Positions 22,189-32,803 of a stretch of DNA of 58,339 nucleotides are shown here, piece after piece. Each line of letters opens with the position of its first letter. The stretch's first letter is position 1. The notes below the pieces were generated by a model. That model was given only the letters and a program-made list of their open reading frames with translations, did not search any database and was not told the origin of the DNA. The DNA is taken from NCBI GenBank assembly GCA_020850535.1, contig JADZEM010000102.1, positions 1-58,339 on the forward strand. Direction: 5' to 3'. This DNA comes from Chloroflexota bacterium. Lineage in GTDB: Bacteria; Chloroflexota; UBA6077; JACCZL01. Position numbers and translations under genes: made by a program.

Positions 22189-23960
22189 GCCGGTTGTCGG
22201 CGCCAGGGCGTGACCGGCTCGTAGAAGGCTCGATCTCACGCCGACGCCTGCTCGGCGGTTCGCTGGCCCTGGCCGCCGCGTTCCTCGCCGCCTGCCGTGG
22301 CGGCAGCGAGAGCAGCGACGATGTCCCGGCTGGGGCCACACCCGCCCCGGCCGTCGCGCCGACCGCGCCCCCGCCGACCCCGAATGTCGCGGCGACGGCC
22401 ACCGTGCGGGCGCAGCTTCAGTCGATCCGCATGCCCATCGCCGAGCCGCCCACGCTCGACCCGGCGCTCGCCACCGACCACAGCTCGGTGCAGGTCGCCA
22501 TCCAGCTCTTCGAAGGTCTGACCGAGACCGACGAGGCCGGCCAGCCAGCTCCGCTCGGAGCCGAGCGCTGGGAGGTGGGCGACGAGGGGCGCACCTACAC
22601 CTTCTCGCTGCGGACCGACCGGCTCTGGTCGGACGGCTCTCCGGTCACCGCCGCCGACTATGTCTGGGCGTGGCGGCGGGTCATCGACCCGCGCACCGCT
22701 GCCGACTACGCCCCGCTGCTCTATCCGATCAAGAACGCCGCGCGGATCCACGGCGAGCGGCTGGACTCGGCCTTGCTCGGCGTCACGGCCCGCGACGCCC
22801 GCACGCTGGTCGTCAACCTGGAGGAGCCGCTTGCGCACTTCCCGCGCCTGACGTCGCTCATCACCTTCGCGCCGCTCAAGAAGGAGGCCCTCGAACGGCA
22901 CGGCGACCGCTGGATTCGGCCCGAGAACATCGTCACGAACGGCCCGTTCCGGCTGGTCGAGTGGCAGCACGACCGCCAGATCACGCTGGAGCGGAACCCC
23001 ACCTATCCGACGGCCGACCGCCTGATGCCCCGCGCCACCCTCCCGATCTTCCCGGACGATGGCGCGGCAGCCGTGCTCTCCGCCTACGAGAACAGCGCCC
23101 TCGACGTGTTCGGGACCGGCGCATCGTTCGAGCTGCCGCCTGGGGATGTTGAGCGCATCACCGCCGACGCCGCCACACGGCCGATGCTGCGCACCACGGC
23201 CCAATCTGGAACGCTGTTCCTGGCCGTCAATACGCGCAAGCCGCACCTTCAAGATGCCCGCGTCCGCCGGGCGCTCGGCCAGGTCATCGAGCGCGAGAAG
23301 GTGCTCAAGTCGGTGCTCAAGCGGGTCGGCACACCGGCCTTGACGTTGACGCCAGACGGGATCTTCGGGCGCGATGAGGGCCGCTGGCCGATTGAGGACG
23401 TGGCGGCAGCCCGGGCAGGCATGGCCGACGCGGGCTTCCCGAACGGCGCGGACTTCCCTCCCATCGCCTTCGCCTTCAACGTCAGCTCGCAGTGGACAGA
23501 GCTTGGCGAATACTTGCGCCAGCGGTACAAGGACACGCTCGGCATCGAGCTGAAACTGGAGCCAATGGAGTGGACGGCGTACATGCGCTGGCGGCGCAGC
23601 GACGAGTGGGCACAGAACGGCGACCTCCAGCGCGGCGGCTGGTTCTCGGACTACGAAGATCCGTACAACTGGTACAACCAGATCTGGGACAGCCGCGAAG
23701 ACCCGTCCAGCTTCAACTCGGCCTGGGCGCACGACCTCTACGATGCCTACGTCCGCGAAGCTGCGCTCACCCTTGACCGCGCGGAGCGGCTGCGCCTGTA
23801 TCAGCAGGCCGACGAGATCCTGGCGACCGAGTATCCGGCCATCCCCATCTTCTACTACGGCTCTCGGACGCTGGTACGGCCCTATGTAGTCGGCTTCGAG
23901 CCAGAGCGGCTGCTGTCGTTAGTGCGGCTCAAGCGCGTCCGCCTCGACGAGGCCCGTTGA
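22185..23960 (+). CDS. Oligopeptide-type ABC transporter substrate-binding lipoprotein
   Basis: An extracytoplasmic solute-binding protein of family 5 (OppA/DppA type), 591 residues. The N terminus combines a twin-arginine-like SRRRLLGGSLALAAA with a lipobox LAAC, so it is probably exported by Tat or Sec and lipid-anchored. Family segments include EPPTLDPALATDHSS, QLFEGLTETDEAG, AERWEVGDEGRTYTFSLR, LWSDGSPVTAADYVWAWRR and the conserved NGPFRLVEW. No permease or ATPase genes are adjacent, so its transporter must be elsewhere. Translation is coupled to def through GTGA. Confidence 0.93.
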   Translation: MSRLSAPGRDRLVEGSISRRRLLGGSLALAAAFLAACRGGSESSDDVPAGATPAPAVAPTAPPPTPNVAATATVRAQLQSIRMPIAEPPTLDPALATDHSSVQVAIQLFEGLTETDEAGQPAPLGAERWEVGDEGRTYTFSLRTDRLWSDGSPVTAADYVWAWRRVIDPRTAADYAPLLYPIKNAARIHGERLDSALLGVTARDARTLVVNLEEPLAHFPRLTSLITFAPLKKEALERHGDRWIRPENIVTNGPFRLVEWQHDRQITLERNPTYPTADRLMPRATLPIFPDDGAAAVLSAYENSALDVFGTGASFELPPGDVERITADAATRPMLRTTAQSGTLFLAVNTRKPHLQDARVRRALGQVIEREKVLKSVLKRVGTPALTLTPDGIFGRDEGRWPIEDVAAARAGMADAGFPNGADFPPIAFAFNVSSQWTELGEYLRQRYKDTLGIELKLEPMEWTAYMRWRRSDEWAQNGDLQRGGWFSDYEDPYNWYNQIWDSREDPSSFNSAWAHDLYDAYVREAALTLDRAERLRLYQQADEILATEYPAIPIFYYGSRTLVRPYVVGFEPERLLSLVRLKRVRLDEAR

Positions 23961-24032
23961 CCCCGCCCGTGTGCCCACCCGCTCGTCTGGCCGATGCCGC
24001 CCACGCCAAACGGCCCGTGCGATCGGGTAGGC

Positions 24033-24041
24033 TGGCATAAT
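24033..24041 (+). promoter_or_regulatory. Extended -10 promoter of secDF
   Basis: TGGCATAAT matches TGn followed by CATAAT, 50 bp before the secD start, within the 130-bp gap after the lipoprotein gene. No -35 box is evident. Confidence 0.45.
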
Positions 24042-24090
24042 TCCGTTCACTCGTCTCCATGATTCCGCACCTGAAGTCTCGGAGCACTGC

Positions 24091-25460
<1,370 letters not shown>

Positions 25461-25461
<1 letters not shown>

Positions 25462-26426
25462 TGACGTTCGACTTCGTCAAGTACCGGCTCTGGTTCTACA
25501 TCGTCTCGTTCGTGCTGATCCTCCCCGGCGCGATCTCGCTCGTGCTGCCGGGCGGCCTACGGCCCGGCATCGACTTCACCAGCGGCACGATCATGACACT
25601 GCGGTTCGGACAGACCGTCGATCAGCCGCAACTGCGCGAGGCGCTGGCCGGGCTCGGCCATCCCGAGGCCATCGTGCAGCGCGCGGACGACGGCACGTTC
25701 GTGGTGCGGACGCTGCCCTTCGAGGGCCAGCTGTCAGAGACGGCCGGCTCCACCGAGCAGACCGAGCGACAGGTGATCGTCAACGGCCTGACGCAGCGCT
25801 TCGGCCAGGTCGAAATGTTGAGCCTCGACGTGGTCTCGCCCATCGTCGCCGACGAGATCGTGCGCTACGCGTTTCTGGCCGTCGCGGCAGCCTGCGGCGG
25901 TATTCTGCTCTACCTCTGGTGGGCGTTCCGCCGCGTCCCGAACTCGGTGCGGTACGGCGCCTGCGCCGTCATCGCGCTGCTGCACGACGCCCTGCTGCTG
26001 ATCGGCATCTTCTCGCTGCTCGGGCGGTTCTTCGCCGTCGAGCTGGACGCGATGTTCATCACCGGCGTGCTGACGGTTATCGGCTTCTCAGTTCACGACA
26101 CCATCGTCGTGTTCGACCGGGTCCGCGAGAACATCGTGCGACACGCTGGCGAGCCGTTCGAGGACGTGATGAACCACAGCCTGACCCAGACGCTCGGGCG
26201 CTCGGTGAACACGTCGATCACGGTGCTGCTGACGCTGCTGGCCCTGCAGTTGTTCGGCGGAACCACGATTCACAGCTTCGTGCTGGCCCTGCTGATCGGC
26301 ATCACGTCCGGCACGTACAGCTCGATCTTCAACGCCAGCCTGCTGCTCTACTCGTGGAACACTGGCGAGCTGAACCGCTGGCTCGGGCTGAATCGCGGGC
26401 ACACAGCAGCGCCGGCCCCCGCCTGA
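25461..26426 (+). CDS. secF: Protein translocase subunit SecF
   Basis: The SecD partner, 321 residues. It has an N-terminal span, the SecF motif PGIDFTSGTIM, a periplasmic domain, then five spans including GVLTVIGFSVHDTIVVFDRVREN, the conserved SecF region. A later NTSITVLLTLLAL segment also matches. It is coupled to secD and is the last gene before a convergent junction with manC, where a long inverted repeat lies. Confidence 0.96.
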
Positions 26427-26431
26427 GTAGA

Positions 26432-26491
26432 CCTCAGCCCCAACCCACTGCGCAGCCGATATTCGCGCCGCGCAGCGGGTTGGGGGTGAGG
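26432..26491. repeat. 22-bp imperfect inverted repeat between convergent secF and manC
   Basis: Arms 26432-26453 and 26470-26491 match with two mismatches and a 16-nt loop. They contain CCCCAACCC and GGGTTGGGGG. The place between convergent genes suits a two-way terminator. The sequence is of the dispersed GC-rich type also seen at the left edge of the window. Confidence 0.65.
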
Positions 26492-26537
26492 CTCACCGGG
26501 GAGCCGGGGCGGTGAGGTCTGAGGGGCAAGGCATCCG

Positions 26538-27626
26538 CTACAGCAGGTCCGCCTTGCTCGGGTCGAGTTGCAGGCGCTCCACCAGCTTCTTGACGTCGGC
26601 CGCGCGGTCACGCGGGCAGACCAGGATCACGTCGTTCGTCTCGACCACCACCATGTCGGTCAGGCCAATCGTCGCGATCTTCCTCGACGTCCCGTACACC
26701 AGAGTGTCGCGCGTGCCCAGCCCCAGGTGCTCGCCCTGGACCACGTTGCCATCAGCATCGTGCGGCAGCACGTCGAAGATCTCGCTCCAGCTGCCGATGT
26801 CGCTCCAGGGGAAGCGCGCCGGGATCACCGAGACGATGTCGGACTGCTCCAGCACGCCGACGTCGATGGTCTCGATCGGCACGGTCGGGTAGACCCGCGC
26901 CAGCACCTCAGCGCCGTCCGGCTGGCTGAGCCGCGCCGCGATGTGACGAACGAGGTCGTCGATTCGTGGCTGCAGTCGTTGAAGCTCGGCGAGGATCGCG
27001 TCAACGCGCCAGACGAAGACGCCCGGGTTCCAGTAGTGGCGGCCTGACTTCACGAACTGCATCGCGCGCTCGAGGTCCGGCTTCTCGACGAAGCGCGCCA
27101 CCTTTCGCACGGCGTAGCCGTCGATCTCGTCCTGCTGCCCGGCCGCTTCGATGTACCCGAGCTGCGTGGACGGCCCGGTTGGCTCGATGCCCATCAGCAC
27201 CAGCTGCCGCGTCTTCTCGGCCGCCGCGAACGCTGCCGAGAGGGTGCGGCGAAACTCCTCGGCGTCGCCGATGTGCGCGTCGGAGTGCACCGAGGCCATC
27301 ACCGCGTTCGGATCGCGCTCGGCAATCGCCGCCGCCGCCAGCCCCAGGCTGCCAGCGGTCCCGCGCCGGGCCGGCTCCACGATGATGTTCTCCGGCGGTA
27401 CCTCCGGAAGCTGCTCGCGGATGCCGTCTGCGTGCGACTGCTCGGTCATCACGATGACGCGCTCGGCAGGCACCAGCGGTACATTGCGGTCGAACGTCGA
27501 CTGCAGCAGCGACCGTTCGCCCGCCAGAGCCAGCAGCTGCTTGGGCTTGTGAGACCGGCTCAGCGGCCACAATCGGCTGCCGCTGCCACCGGCGAGAATG
27601 ACGAGGTAGGTGTGAGGCCCGCTCAC
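26538..27626 (-). CDS. manC: Mannose-1-phosphate guanylyltransferase
   Basis: Makes GDP-mannose for glycan and glycoprotein synthesis. The 362-residue protein opens with VILAGGSGSRLWPLSRSHKPKQ, the nucleotidyltransferase signature, and has FVEKPDLERA, GRHYWNPGVFVWR, IPARFPWSDIGSW and TNDVILVCP. It is the short form without the fused C-terminal isomerase cupin. The likely start is GTG 27626 (VSGPHTYLV) with a G-rich ribosome site; the longer start at 27698 adds unrelated sequence. It is separated from pyrG by 178 bp. Confidence 0.93.
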   Translation of the reverse strand: MSGPHTYLVILAGGSGSRLWPLSRSHKPKQLLALAGERSLLQSTFDRNVPLVPAERVIVMTEQSHADGIREQLPEVPPENIIVEPARRGTAGSLGLAAAAIAERDPNAVMASVHSDAHIGDAEEFRRTLSAAFAAAEKTRQLVLMGIEPTGPSTQLGYIEAAGQQDEIDGYAVRKVARFVEKPDLERAMQFVKSGRHYWNPGVFVWRVDAILAELQRLQPRIDDLVRHIAARLSQPDGAEVLARVYPTVPIETIDVGVLEQSDIVSVIPARFPWSDIGSWSEIFDVLPHDADGNVVQGEHLGLGTRDTLVYGTSRKIATIGLTDMVVVETNDVILVCPRDRAADVKKLVERLQLDPSKADLL

Positions 27627-27804
27627 GAATCTGCCCCCTGGAGCTAGACGACGAACGTGGCGGCTCCAGCAGGTGGAGGCGCAACGCCGCGCACACAATT
27701 AAGTGCATGACGGCGCGTCACCAGTTGGCAACGCGCCGCCCAAGTCTAGCACAGCGATCTGTCGCGGCCCGACAACTGCGAGGTCAGCCGCTCTCAGGCC
27801 CGGA

Positions 27805-29460
27805 TCAGGAGGCGGACTCAACCTCCGCAACGTGGGCCACGCCGTTGCGGCCCACGCCGCTGCGCGTGCGAACCGCTCCGATAAAGTCGCGGAAGAGGGG
27901 ATGCGGTCGGTTTGGTCGCGACTTCAGCTCCGGGTGGAACTGCGTCCCGAGCATCCACGGATGGTCGGCCAGCTCGCCGATCTCGACCAGGCGACCGTCT
28001 GGCGAGAGGCCGCTCGCAATCAGCCCGACCTCTTCCAGGGCCGCACGGTACTCGTTGTTGACCTCGTAGCGGTGCCGGTGCCGCTCGAAGACGATGCCCT
28101 GCTGGTAGGCCGCCAGCGCCCGCGAGCCGTCGGTCAACTGGCAGGGGTACTGCCCGAGGCGCATCGTGCCACCCTTGTCCGCGACGTCCTTCTGCTCGGG
28201 CAGGATGTCGATGACGGGATGCCGGGTGAAGAGGTTGAATTCGGCGCTGTTGGCATCGTCGAAGCCGGCCGAGTTTCGCGCCAGCTCGATGACCATCACC
28301 TGCAAGCCGAGGCACAGCCCGAGGTACGGCACCTGATGCTCGCGCGCGTACTTCGCGGCCTGGATCATCCCCTCGACGCCGCGATACCCGAACCCGCCGG
28401 GCACGACGATGCCGTCAAGGTGGCCGAGACGCGCCGCCGGATCCGCATCCTCGCCTTCGAGCTGCTGCGAGTCGATCCATTGGAGGCTGACCCGGACGTT
28501 GTGATGCCAGGCCGCGTGGTGCAACGACTCGCGGACGCTGATGTAGGCGTCCTCAAGCTCGATGTACTTGCCGACGACGCCGATCTTGATCTCGGGCGCT
28601 TTCGACTTGGCCCGGGCCACCAGCTCGCGCCACTCCACGAGATCCGGCTCTGTGGCCTCCAGGCCCAGCCGCTCAACCACGAAGTCTCCCAGGCCGGCCT
28701 GTTCGAGCACCAGCGGTACTTCGTAGATGGAGTCTGCCGTCTCCAGCGGAATAACGGCCCGCCGGTCCACGTCGCAGAACAGGGCGATCTTGTCCTTCAG
28801 GTCGTCGGCCACCGGGTAGTCGGACCGTGCGACGATCACATCGGGCTGAATCCCGATGCTCCGCAGCTCCTTGACGCTGTGCTGGGTCGGCTTGGTCTTC
28901 AGCTCCTTGGTCGGCCCGACGAACGGCAGCAGCGTGACGTGGATGAAGAGCGTCTGCTCGCGGCCCAGCTCGCGGTGCATCTGGCGGATCGCTTCGAGGA
29001 ACGGCAGGCACTCGATGTCGCCCACCGTCCCGCCGACCTCGACGATCACTACCTCGGCGCCGGTCTGCCGGGGCACTCGCTTGATGCGCTCCTTGATCTC
29101 GTTGGTGATGTGTGGCACGACCTGGATGGTGCCGCCAAGGAAGTCGCCGCGCCGCTCTCGCCCGATGACGCCGGCGTAGATCACACCGGTCGTGACGTTG
29201 CTGGACTTCGTCAGGCTGAGATCGACGAACCGTTCGTAGTGGCCGAGGTCGAGGTCCGTCTCGGCGCCATCGTCGGTCACGAAGACCTCGCCGTGCTGGT
29301 ACGGGCTCATGGTGCCCGGGTCCATGTTGATGTACGGGTCGAGCTTGAGGACGGAGACGGCGATGCCCCGGCTCTTGAGCAGTCGACCGAGCGACGCAAC
29401 CGTGATGCCCTTACCGACCGACGAAACGACGCCGCCGCTGACGAAGATGTACCGAGTCAC
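27805..29460 (-). CDS. pyrG: CTP synthase
   Basis: Aminates UTP to CTP using glutamine. The N-terminal synthetase domain begins [17 protein letters not shown] and carries [33 protein letters not shown]. The C-terminal class I glutaminase has [10 protein letters not shown], the nucleophile in [13 protein letters not shown], and FHPELKSRP with His and Glu. GTG 29460 is placed 6 nt after an AAGGAG ribosome site, so I prefer it to ATG 29475, which lies before that site. At 551 residues it is full length. Confidence 0.96.
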   Translation of the reverse strand: MTRYIFVSGGVVSSVGKGITVASLGRLLKSRGIAVSVLKLDPYINMDPGTMSPYQHGEVFVTDDGAETDLDLGHYERFVDLSLTKSSNVTTGVIYAGVIGRERRGDFLGGTIQVVPHITNEIKERIKRVPRQTGAEVVIVEVGGTVGDIECLPFLEAIRQMHRELGREQTLFIHVTLLPFVGPTKELKTKPTQHSVKELRSIGIQPDVIVARSDYPVADDLKDKIALFCDVDRRAVIPLETADSIYEVPLVLEQAGLGDFVVERLGLEATEPDLVEWRELVARAKSKAPEIKIGVVGKYIELEDAYISVRESLHHAAWHHNVRVSLQWIDSQQLEGEDADPAARLGHLDGIVVPGGFGYRGVEGMIQAAKYAREHQVPYLGLCLGLQVMVIELARNSAGFDDANSAEFNLFTRHPVIDILPEQKDVADKGGTMRLGQYPCQLTDGSRALAAYQQGIVFERHRHRYEVNNEYRAALEEVGLIASGLSPDGRLVEIGELADHPWMLGTQFHPELKSRPNRPHPLFRDFIGAVRTRSGVGRNGVAHVAEVESAS

Positions 29461-29795
29461 GTCTGCTCCTTCCATGCTCTGAGAACTACAACGGGGTGAG
29501 CGACAGCCAGTTTCGGGGCCGGCGGCCCGTGCGGCTCACAGAGCCAGCATCCCGCATCACAATCTCGAGATCACCGGGCACAAAAAGGGGACCGGCGCCC
29601 CGAGTGGGGCGCCGGTCCGAGGATGCTGGTGTCGGGTGGGGTGGCGAACTCGCGCGGTCCAGATGGCCGCGCTTCAGTTCGTGGTCTTGGAGGCAACGTC
29701 TCGCACACCACACCATCCGACTATACGGGCCGGCGGCGAACGGTGACAAGAGCCTGCGGCGACAGCACCTGGGGACATCGCTTTCGCGCTGGTTG
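29461..29795. other. 335-bp intergenic region upstream of pyrG
   Basis: It contains the terminator of the next minus-strand gene (29582-29618) and, to its left, the presumed pyrG promoter region, in which I found no clear hexamers. There is no credible coding frame or tRNA. Confidence 0.5.
29582..29618 (-). terminator. Rho-independent terminator of the SH3/metallopeptidase gene
   Basis: On the minus strand a perfect 13-bp stem (29618-29606 with 29601-29589, GGACCGGCGCCCC type) with a 4-nt loop is followed by CC and then TTTTT at 29586-29582. This is the best-formed intrinsic terminator in the window. It stands between the upstream gene ending at 29796 and pyrG. Confidence 0.9.
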
Positions 29796-31241
29796 TTACG
29801 GCACCCAGAGCCGACATTGATCCTGATAGCCCTCAGTGTCCACGACATATTTGTACAACCACGGGTCACCTTCTGTTGCGTAGTAGTACGCTTGGTCGTT
29901 GCCGAGACGCTCACGAAGGGTCCGACCTGGCGCGGGGCCGTTGTACAGAGTGACCCAGACGATGATCTGGACACGGAACGCCGCGACCTCACTCTCGACG
30001 CATGCGCGGCTTGGGTTTTCGCCCTGCATGAACTGCATGACATGCGTCAACTCGTGGGCGAGGATCGATGCGACTGTCCGCGAATCTTCATTCAGTACCT
30101 GCGAGTTGACGGTGATGGAGTTCGTTCGCCCCTGGAAGTATCCTCCGACTTGCGGCTCCAACGATTTCATGTTCATGCTGACGCCGCTGCTCTCCACGGT
30201 GTATCGGAAGACGTCTCCCAGCGTCGTGCCGTTCGCCAACGTCTTTCGGATGCCATAGAGCAGGCGCAACGCCTGCGCCAGGCGATTGTCGATGGCCGCA
30301 GCAGGCTTCGGCGTCGCGGTCGGTGGGACCGGGGTCCGGGTTGGCACGAGAGCGGCCGGCGCAGGTGTGGCCGGTGGTGGCGGCGGGGAAGGCGCGGCAG
30401 CCACCACCGGCCCCTGGTCGGACATGACGTACTCTGACACCACCCAGCCGACGACGCCGTCGCCCGTCTTGACGTTGTGCCATTTGCGGCCGTCACTCCC
30501 TTGTTCAGGCGCTCCGAGCACGATGATGGTGTCGCCGTCGTTGACGACCATCAGCAGTTCGCTGGTCGAGTGCGGCAACGTCCGAAGGTTCGCGCCACTT
30601 CCGCCAGTGTTGCCGATCCGCGCTGACCTGCCGTGGGCTGAGGCCGACTCCGTTGGCGCGGCGGGAGTTGGACCGACGGCCAGCACCTGATCGTACCGGG
30701 CTGAGGACACGCCAGCGAGCGTCAGCACACTCGGCAGCGACACGACGCCTTTGCGGCCGAGCGCTCGCGTGAAGATCACCATGTCACGCTTGATGAAGCC
30801 AACCTCAAACGTGACGATGCCCTCCTCCACCTTCTGAAGGCTTGCCGTTCCGCCGTCATTTGGCGCGCCCGGCACCATCTCGAACCCCTCCTGCTCGATG
30901 GCCCGCCGGCGAATCTCGTCCAGGAAGCCGTCGTACGCGACCGGACCATCAAAGCGGCCGATAAACTGCCCCACCATCACCGGTCCGGTCGATACCGATT
31001 CAGGGGTAATCGGGCGTTCCAGAAGGACCGAATACAGGACGCCCGGCCCCGGGTCCATCGCTCTCGACTCCTCCTTGCTGATCGTGAAGTCGGGAGGGAG
31101 GTCCGACGGACGTAGCGAGATCTCGTGCGGCTCGACTCTTGGACGCTGGGCGCGTACAGGCAGCGTACCCGTTAGTCCAGTGACAGCCAACATGACGCCA
31201 ACAAGCATTGCGGTGAGGACGGGCCGAAACAGACGAATCAC
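29796..31241 (-). CDS. Secreted SH3-domain protein with a HExxH metallopeptidase-like domain
   Basis: An exported 481-residue protein. VIRLFRPVLTAMLVGVMLAVTG is a signal peptide ending near VRAQ. The middle has a bacterial SH3 domain (about residues 215-285: NLRTLPHS, DGDTIIVLG, GVVGWVVSEYV) of the kind that binds cell walls. A Pro/Thr-rich linker (about 290-335) follows. The C-terminal domain has SILAHELTHVMQFMQ and, about 15 residues on, ESEVAAF, a layout like gluzincin zinc peptidases. I chose GTG 31241 because GGGAGG sits just upstream; ATG 31259 would be six residues longer. It ends at a strong terminator. Substrate unknown. Confidence 0.82.
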   Translation of the reverse strand: MIRLFRPVLTAMLVGVMLAVTGLTGTLPVRAQRPRVEPHEISLRPSDLPPDFTISKEESRAMDPGPGVLYSVLLERPITPESVSTGPVMVGQFIGRFDGPVAYDGFLDEIRRRAIEQEGFEMVPGAPNDGGTASLQKVEEGIVTFEVGFIKRDMVIFTRALGRKGVVSLPSVLTLAGVSSARYDQVLAVGPTPAAPTESASAHGRSARIGNTGGSGANLRTLPHSTSELLMVVNDGDTIIVLGAPEQGSDGRKWHNVKTGDGVVGWVVSEYVMSDQGPVVAAAPSPPPPPATPAPAALVPTRTPVPPTATPKPAAAIDNRLAQALRLLYGIRKTLANGTTLGDVFRYTVESSGVSMNMKSLEPQVGGYFQGRTNSITVNSQVLNEDSRTVASILAHELTHVMQFMQGENPSRACVESEVAAFRVQIIVWVTLYNGPAPGRTLRERLGNDQAYYYATEGDPWLYKYVVDTEGYQDQCRLWVP

Positions 31242-31483
31242 GAGAAACCTCCCACACATTGAGGTACCGGTGATGCCACACCGTCGCGCCCCGTTGCGCC
31301 GACTGGCTGCTGCGCCAGCATAGCATATCATCGCGCGGCAGTCGCACACATGGATAGTCGGATCGATGGGCGTATCACGACACCTTTTGCACGGATCGCC
31401 TGCTTCTTGGCCCGGCAGTACGAGCATGCGATAGCGTTCGCGGCATCCTAGTTCCCGTCCAGTCGGGCAAAGTACGACGCGTT

Positions 31484-31513
31484 TTGCCCGCCGTGCCGGC
31501 AAGGTGCTAAGGT
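31484..31513 (+). promoter_or_regulatory. Promoter of the cysteine desulfurase gene
   Basis: TTGCCC (31484-31489), an 18-bp spacer and TAAGGT (31508-31513). The expected start of transcription falls within a few bases of ATG 31524, so the message would be leaderless or nearly so. There is no ribosome site before the ATG, which agrees. Confidence 0.45.
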
Positions 31514-31523
31514 TCGAGCGTCG

Positions 31524-32720
31524 ATGGCCCGCTTGACGTACCTGGATCATGCTGCCACCACGCCTCTTGACGAGCGTGTCCTCGAGGCGATGTTGCCGTA
31601 TCTCCGGGACCGCTGGGGCAACCCGTCGAGCCTCTACGGCCACGGGCGCGTCGCACGCCGCGCACTGGACGAGTCGCGCGATACCGTCGCGAACGTCCTC
31701 GGCTGCCGCCCGAGCGAGATGCTGTTCACGAGCGGCGGCACCGAGAGCGACAACCTCGCCATCAAAGGCGTCGCCTACGCGCGCCGCGCGGAGGGCAACC
31801 ACCTCGTCACGACCGCCGTCGAGCACCACGCCGTGCTGCACACGTTCGAGTGGCTGGAGCGCCGCGCCGGCTTCGAGGTGACCTACGTGCCGGTCGACGA
31901 GTACGGCACGGTCGATCTGGCGGCGTTGGAGCAGGCCATTCGCCCGAGCACGACGCTCGTCTCGGTGATGCTGGCGAATAACGAGATTGGCACCATTCAG
32001 CCGGTCGCCGAGGCGGCGGCCATCGCGCACCGCCGGGGCGCGACGTTCCACTGCGACGCCGTGCAGGCGGCTGGCGGACTCGCCATCGACCTGCAGGCGC
32101 TCGGCGTTGACCTGCTCTCGCTGAGCGGCCACAAGATCTACGGTCCGAAGGGCGTCGGAGCGCTGTACGTCCGACGGGGCACGCCGCTCGTGGCCGACGC
32201 ACACGGCGGGGGCCAGGAGCGTGGCCTGCGGGCTGGCACCGAGAACGTCGCCGGGATCGTCGGCATGGCCGAGGCGCTGCGGCTGGCTCAGGACGAGCGA
32301 GCGGCCCGCGTCGCGCACGACGCCCGCCTGCGCGACCGTCTCATCGCCGGCCTGCTGGCGCGGATCGACGGCGCGCGCCTGACCGGCCACCCGACTGACC
32401 GCTTGCCGAACAGCGCCAGCTTCGTGTTCGCGGACACGGACGGCGAGTCGATCCTGATGGACCTCGACCAGTACGACGTCTGCGCGTCGAGCGGCTCGGC
32501 CTGCACGTCTGGCACGCTTGAGGTCTCGCACGTGCTGACGGCGCTCGGGCTGCCGCCACCGCTGGCCCGTGGCAGCGTCCGCCTGACGACTGGCCGCGCC
32601 ACCGACGATGCCGGCGTCGATCGCGTGCTCGACGTGCTGCCCGAGGTCGTCAGGCGGGTCCGTTCGATCATGCCGATGCTGCTTGGCGGTGGCCGCGAAC
32701 AGGCAACCATCGACGCCTGA
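31524..32720 (+). CDS. nifS: Cysteine desulfurase (NifS/IscS)
   Basis: A PLP enzyme that takes sulfur from cysteine for Fe-S clusters and thiolated tRNA. The 398-residue protein has YLDHAATTPLDERVL, FTSGGTESDNLAI, VEHHAVLHTFEWL, NNEIGTIQPVAE, the PLP lysine K204 in SLSGHKIYGPKG, and the sulfur-carrying C327 in SSGSACTSG. The Cys loop is short, which fits the NifS/group II arrangement less than IscS; the name is a family-level call. No iscU, mnmA or suf gene is adjacent. Some members also act on selenocysteine, which is worth noting with a probable selenoprotein in the window. Confidence 0.93.
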   Translation: MARLTYLDHAATTPLDERVLEAMLPYLRDRWGNPSSLYGHGRVARRALDESRDTVANVLGCRPSEMLFTSGGTESDNLAIKGVAYARRAEGNHLVTTAVEHHAVLHTFEWLERRAGFEVTYVPVDEYGTVDLAALEQAIRPSTTLVSVMLANNEIGTIQPVAEAAAIAHRRGATFHCDAVQAAGGLAIDLQALGVDLLSLSGHKIYGPKGVGALYVRRGTPLVADAHGGGQERGLRAGTENVAGIVGMAEALRLAQDERAARVAHDARLRDRLIAGLLARIDGARLTGHPTDRLPNSASFVFADTDGESILMDLDQYDVCASSGSACTSGTLEVSHVLTALGLPPPLARGSVRLTTGRATDDAGVDRVLDVLPEVVRRVRSIMPMLLGGGREQATIDA

Positions 32721-32803
32721 GCGCGACAGACGGTACAGTCACGCAGTTGCACGCTCGGCCACCCTCTGCGTGGCCGCACACCCAGAGTAGAGGGTTGCAC
32801 ACC

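Noticed and set aside
31242-31523. tRNA or other structured RNA in the gap before nifS
   Set aside because: A GGTTCGA-like stretch occurs near 31510, but no acceptor or anticodon stems can be drawn.
29796-32531. 911-residue minus-strand protein
   Set aside because: Its first half is antisense to the cysteine desulfurase gene; the real protein begins at a signal peptide near 31241.
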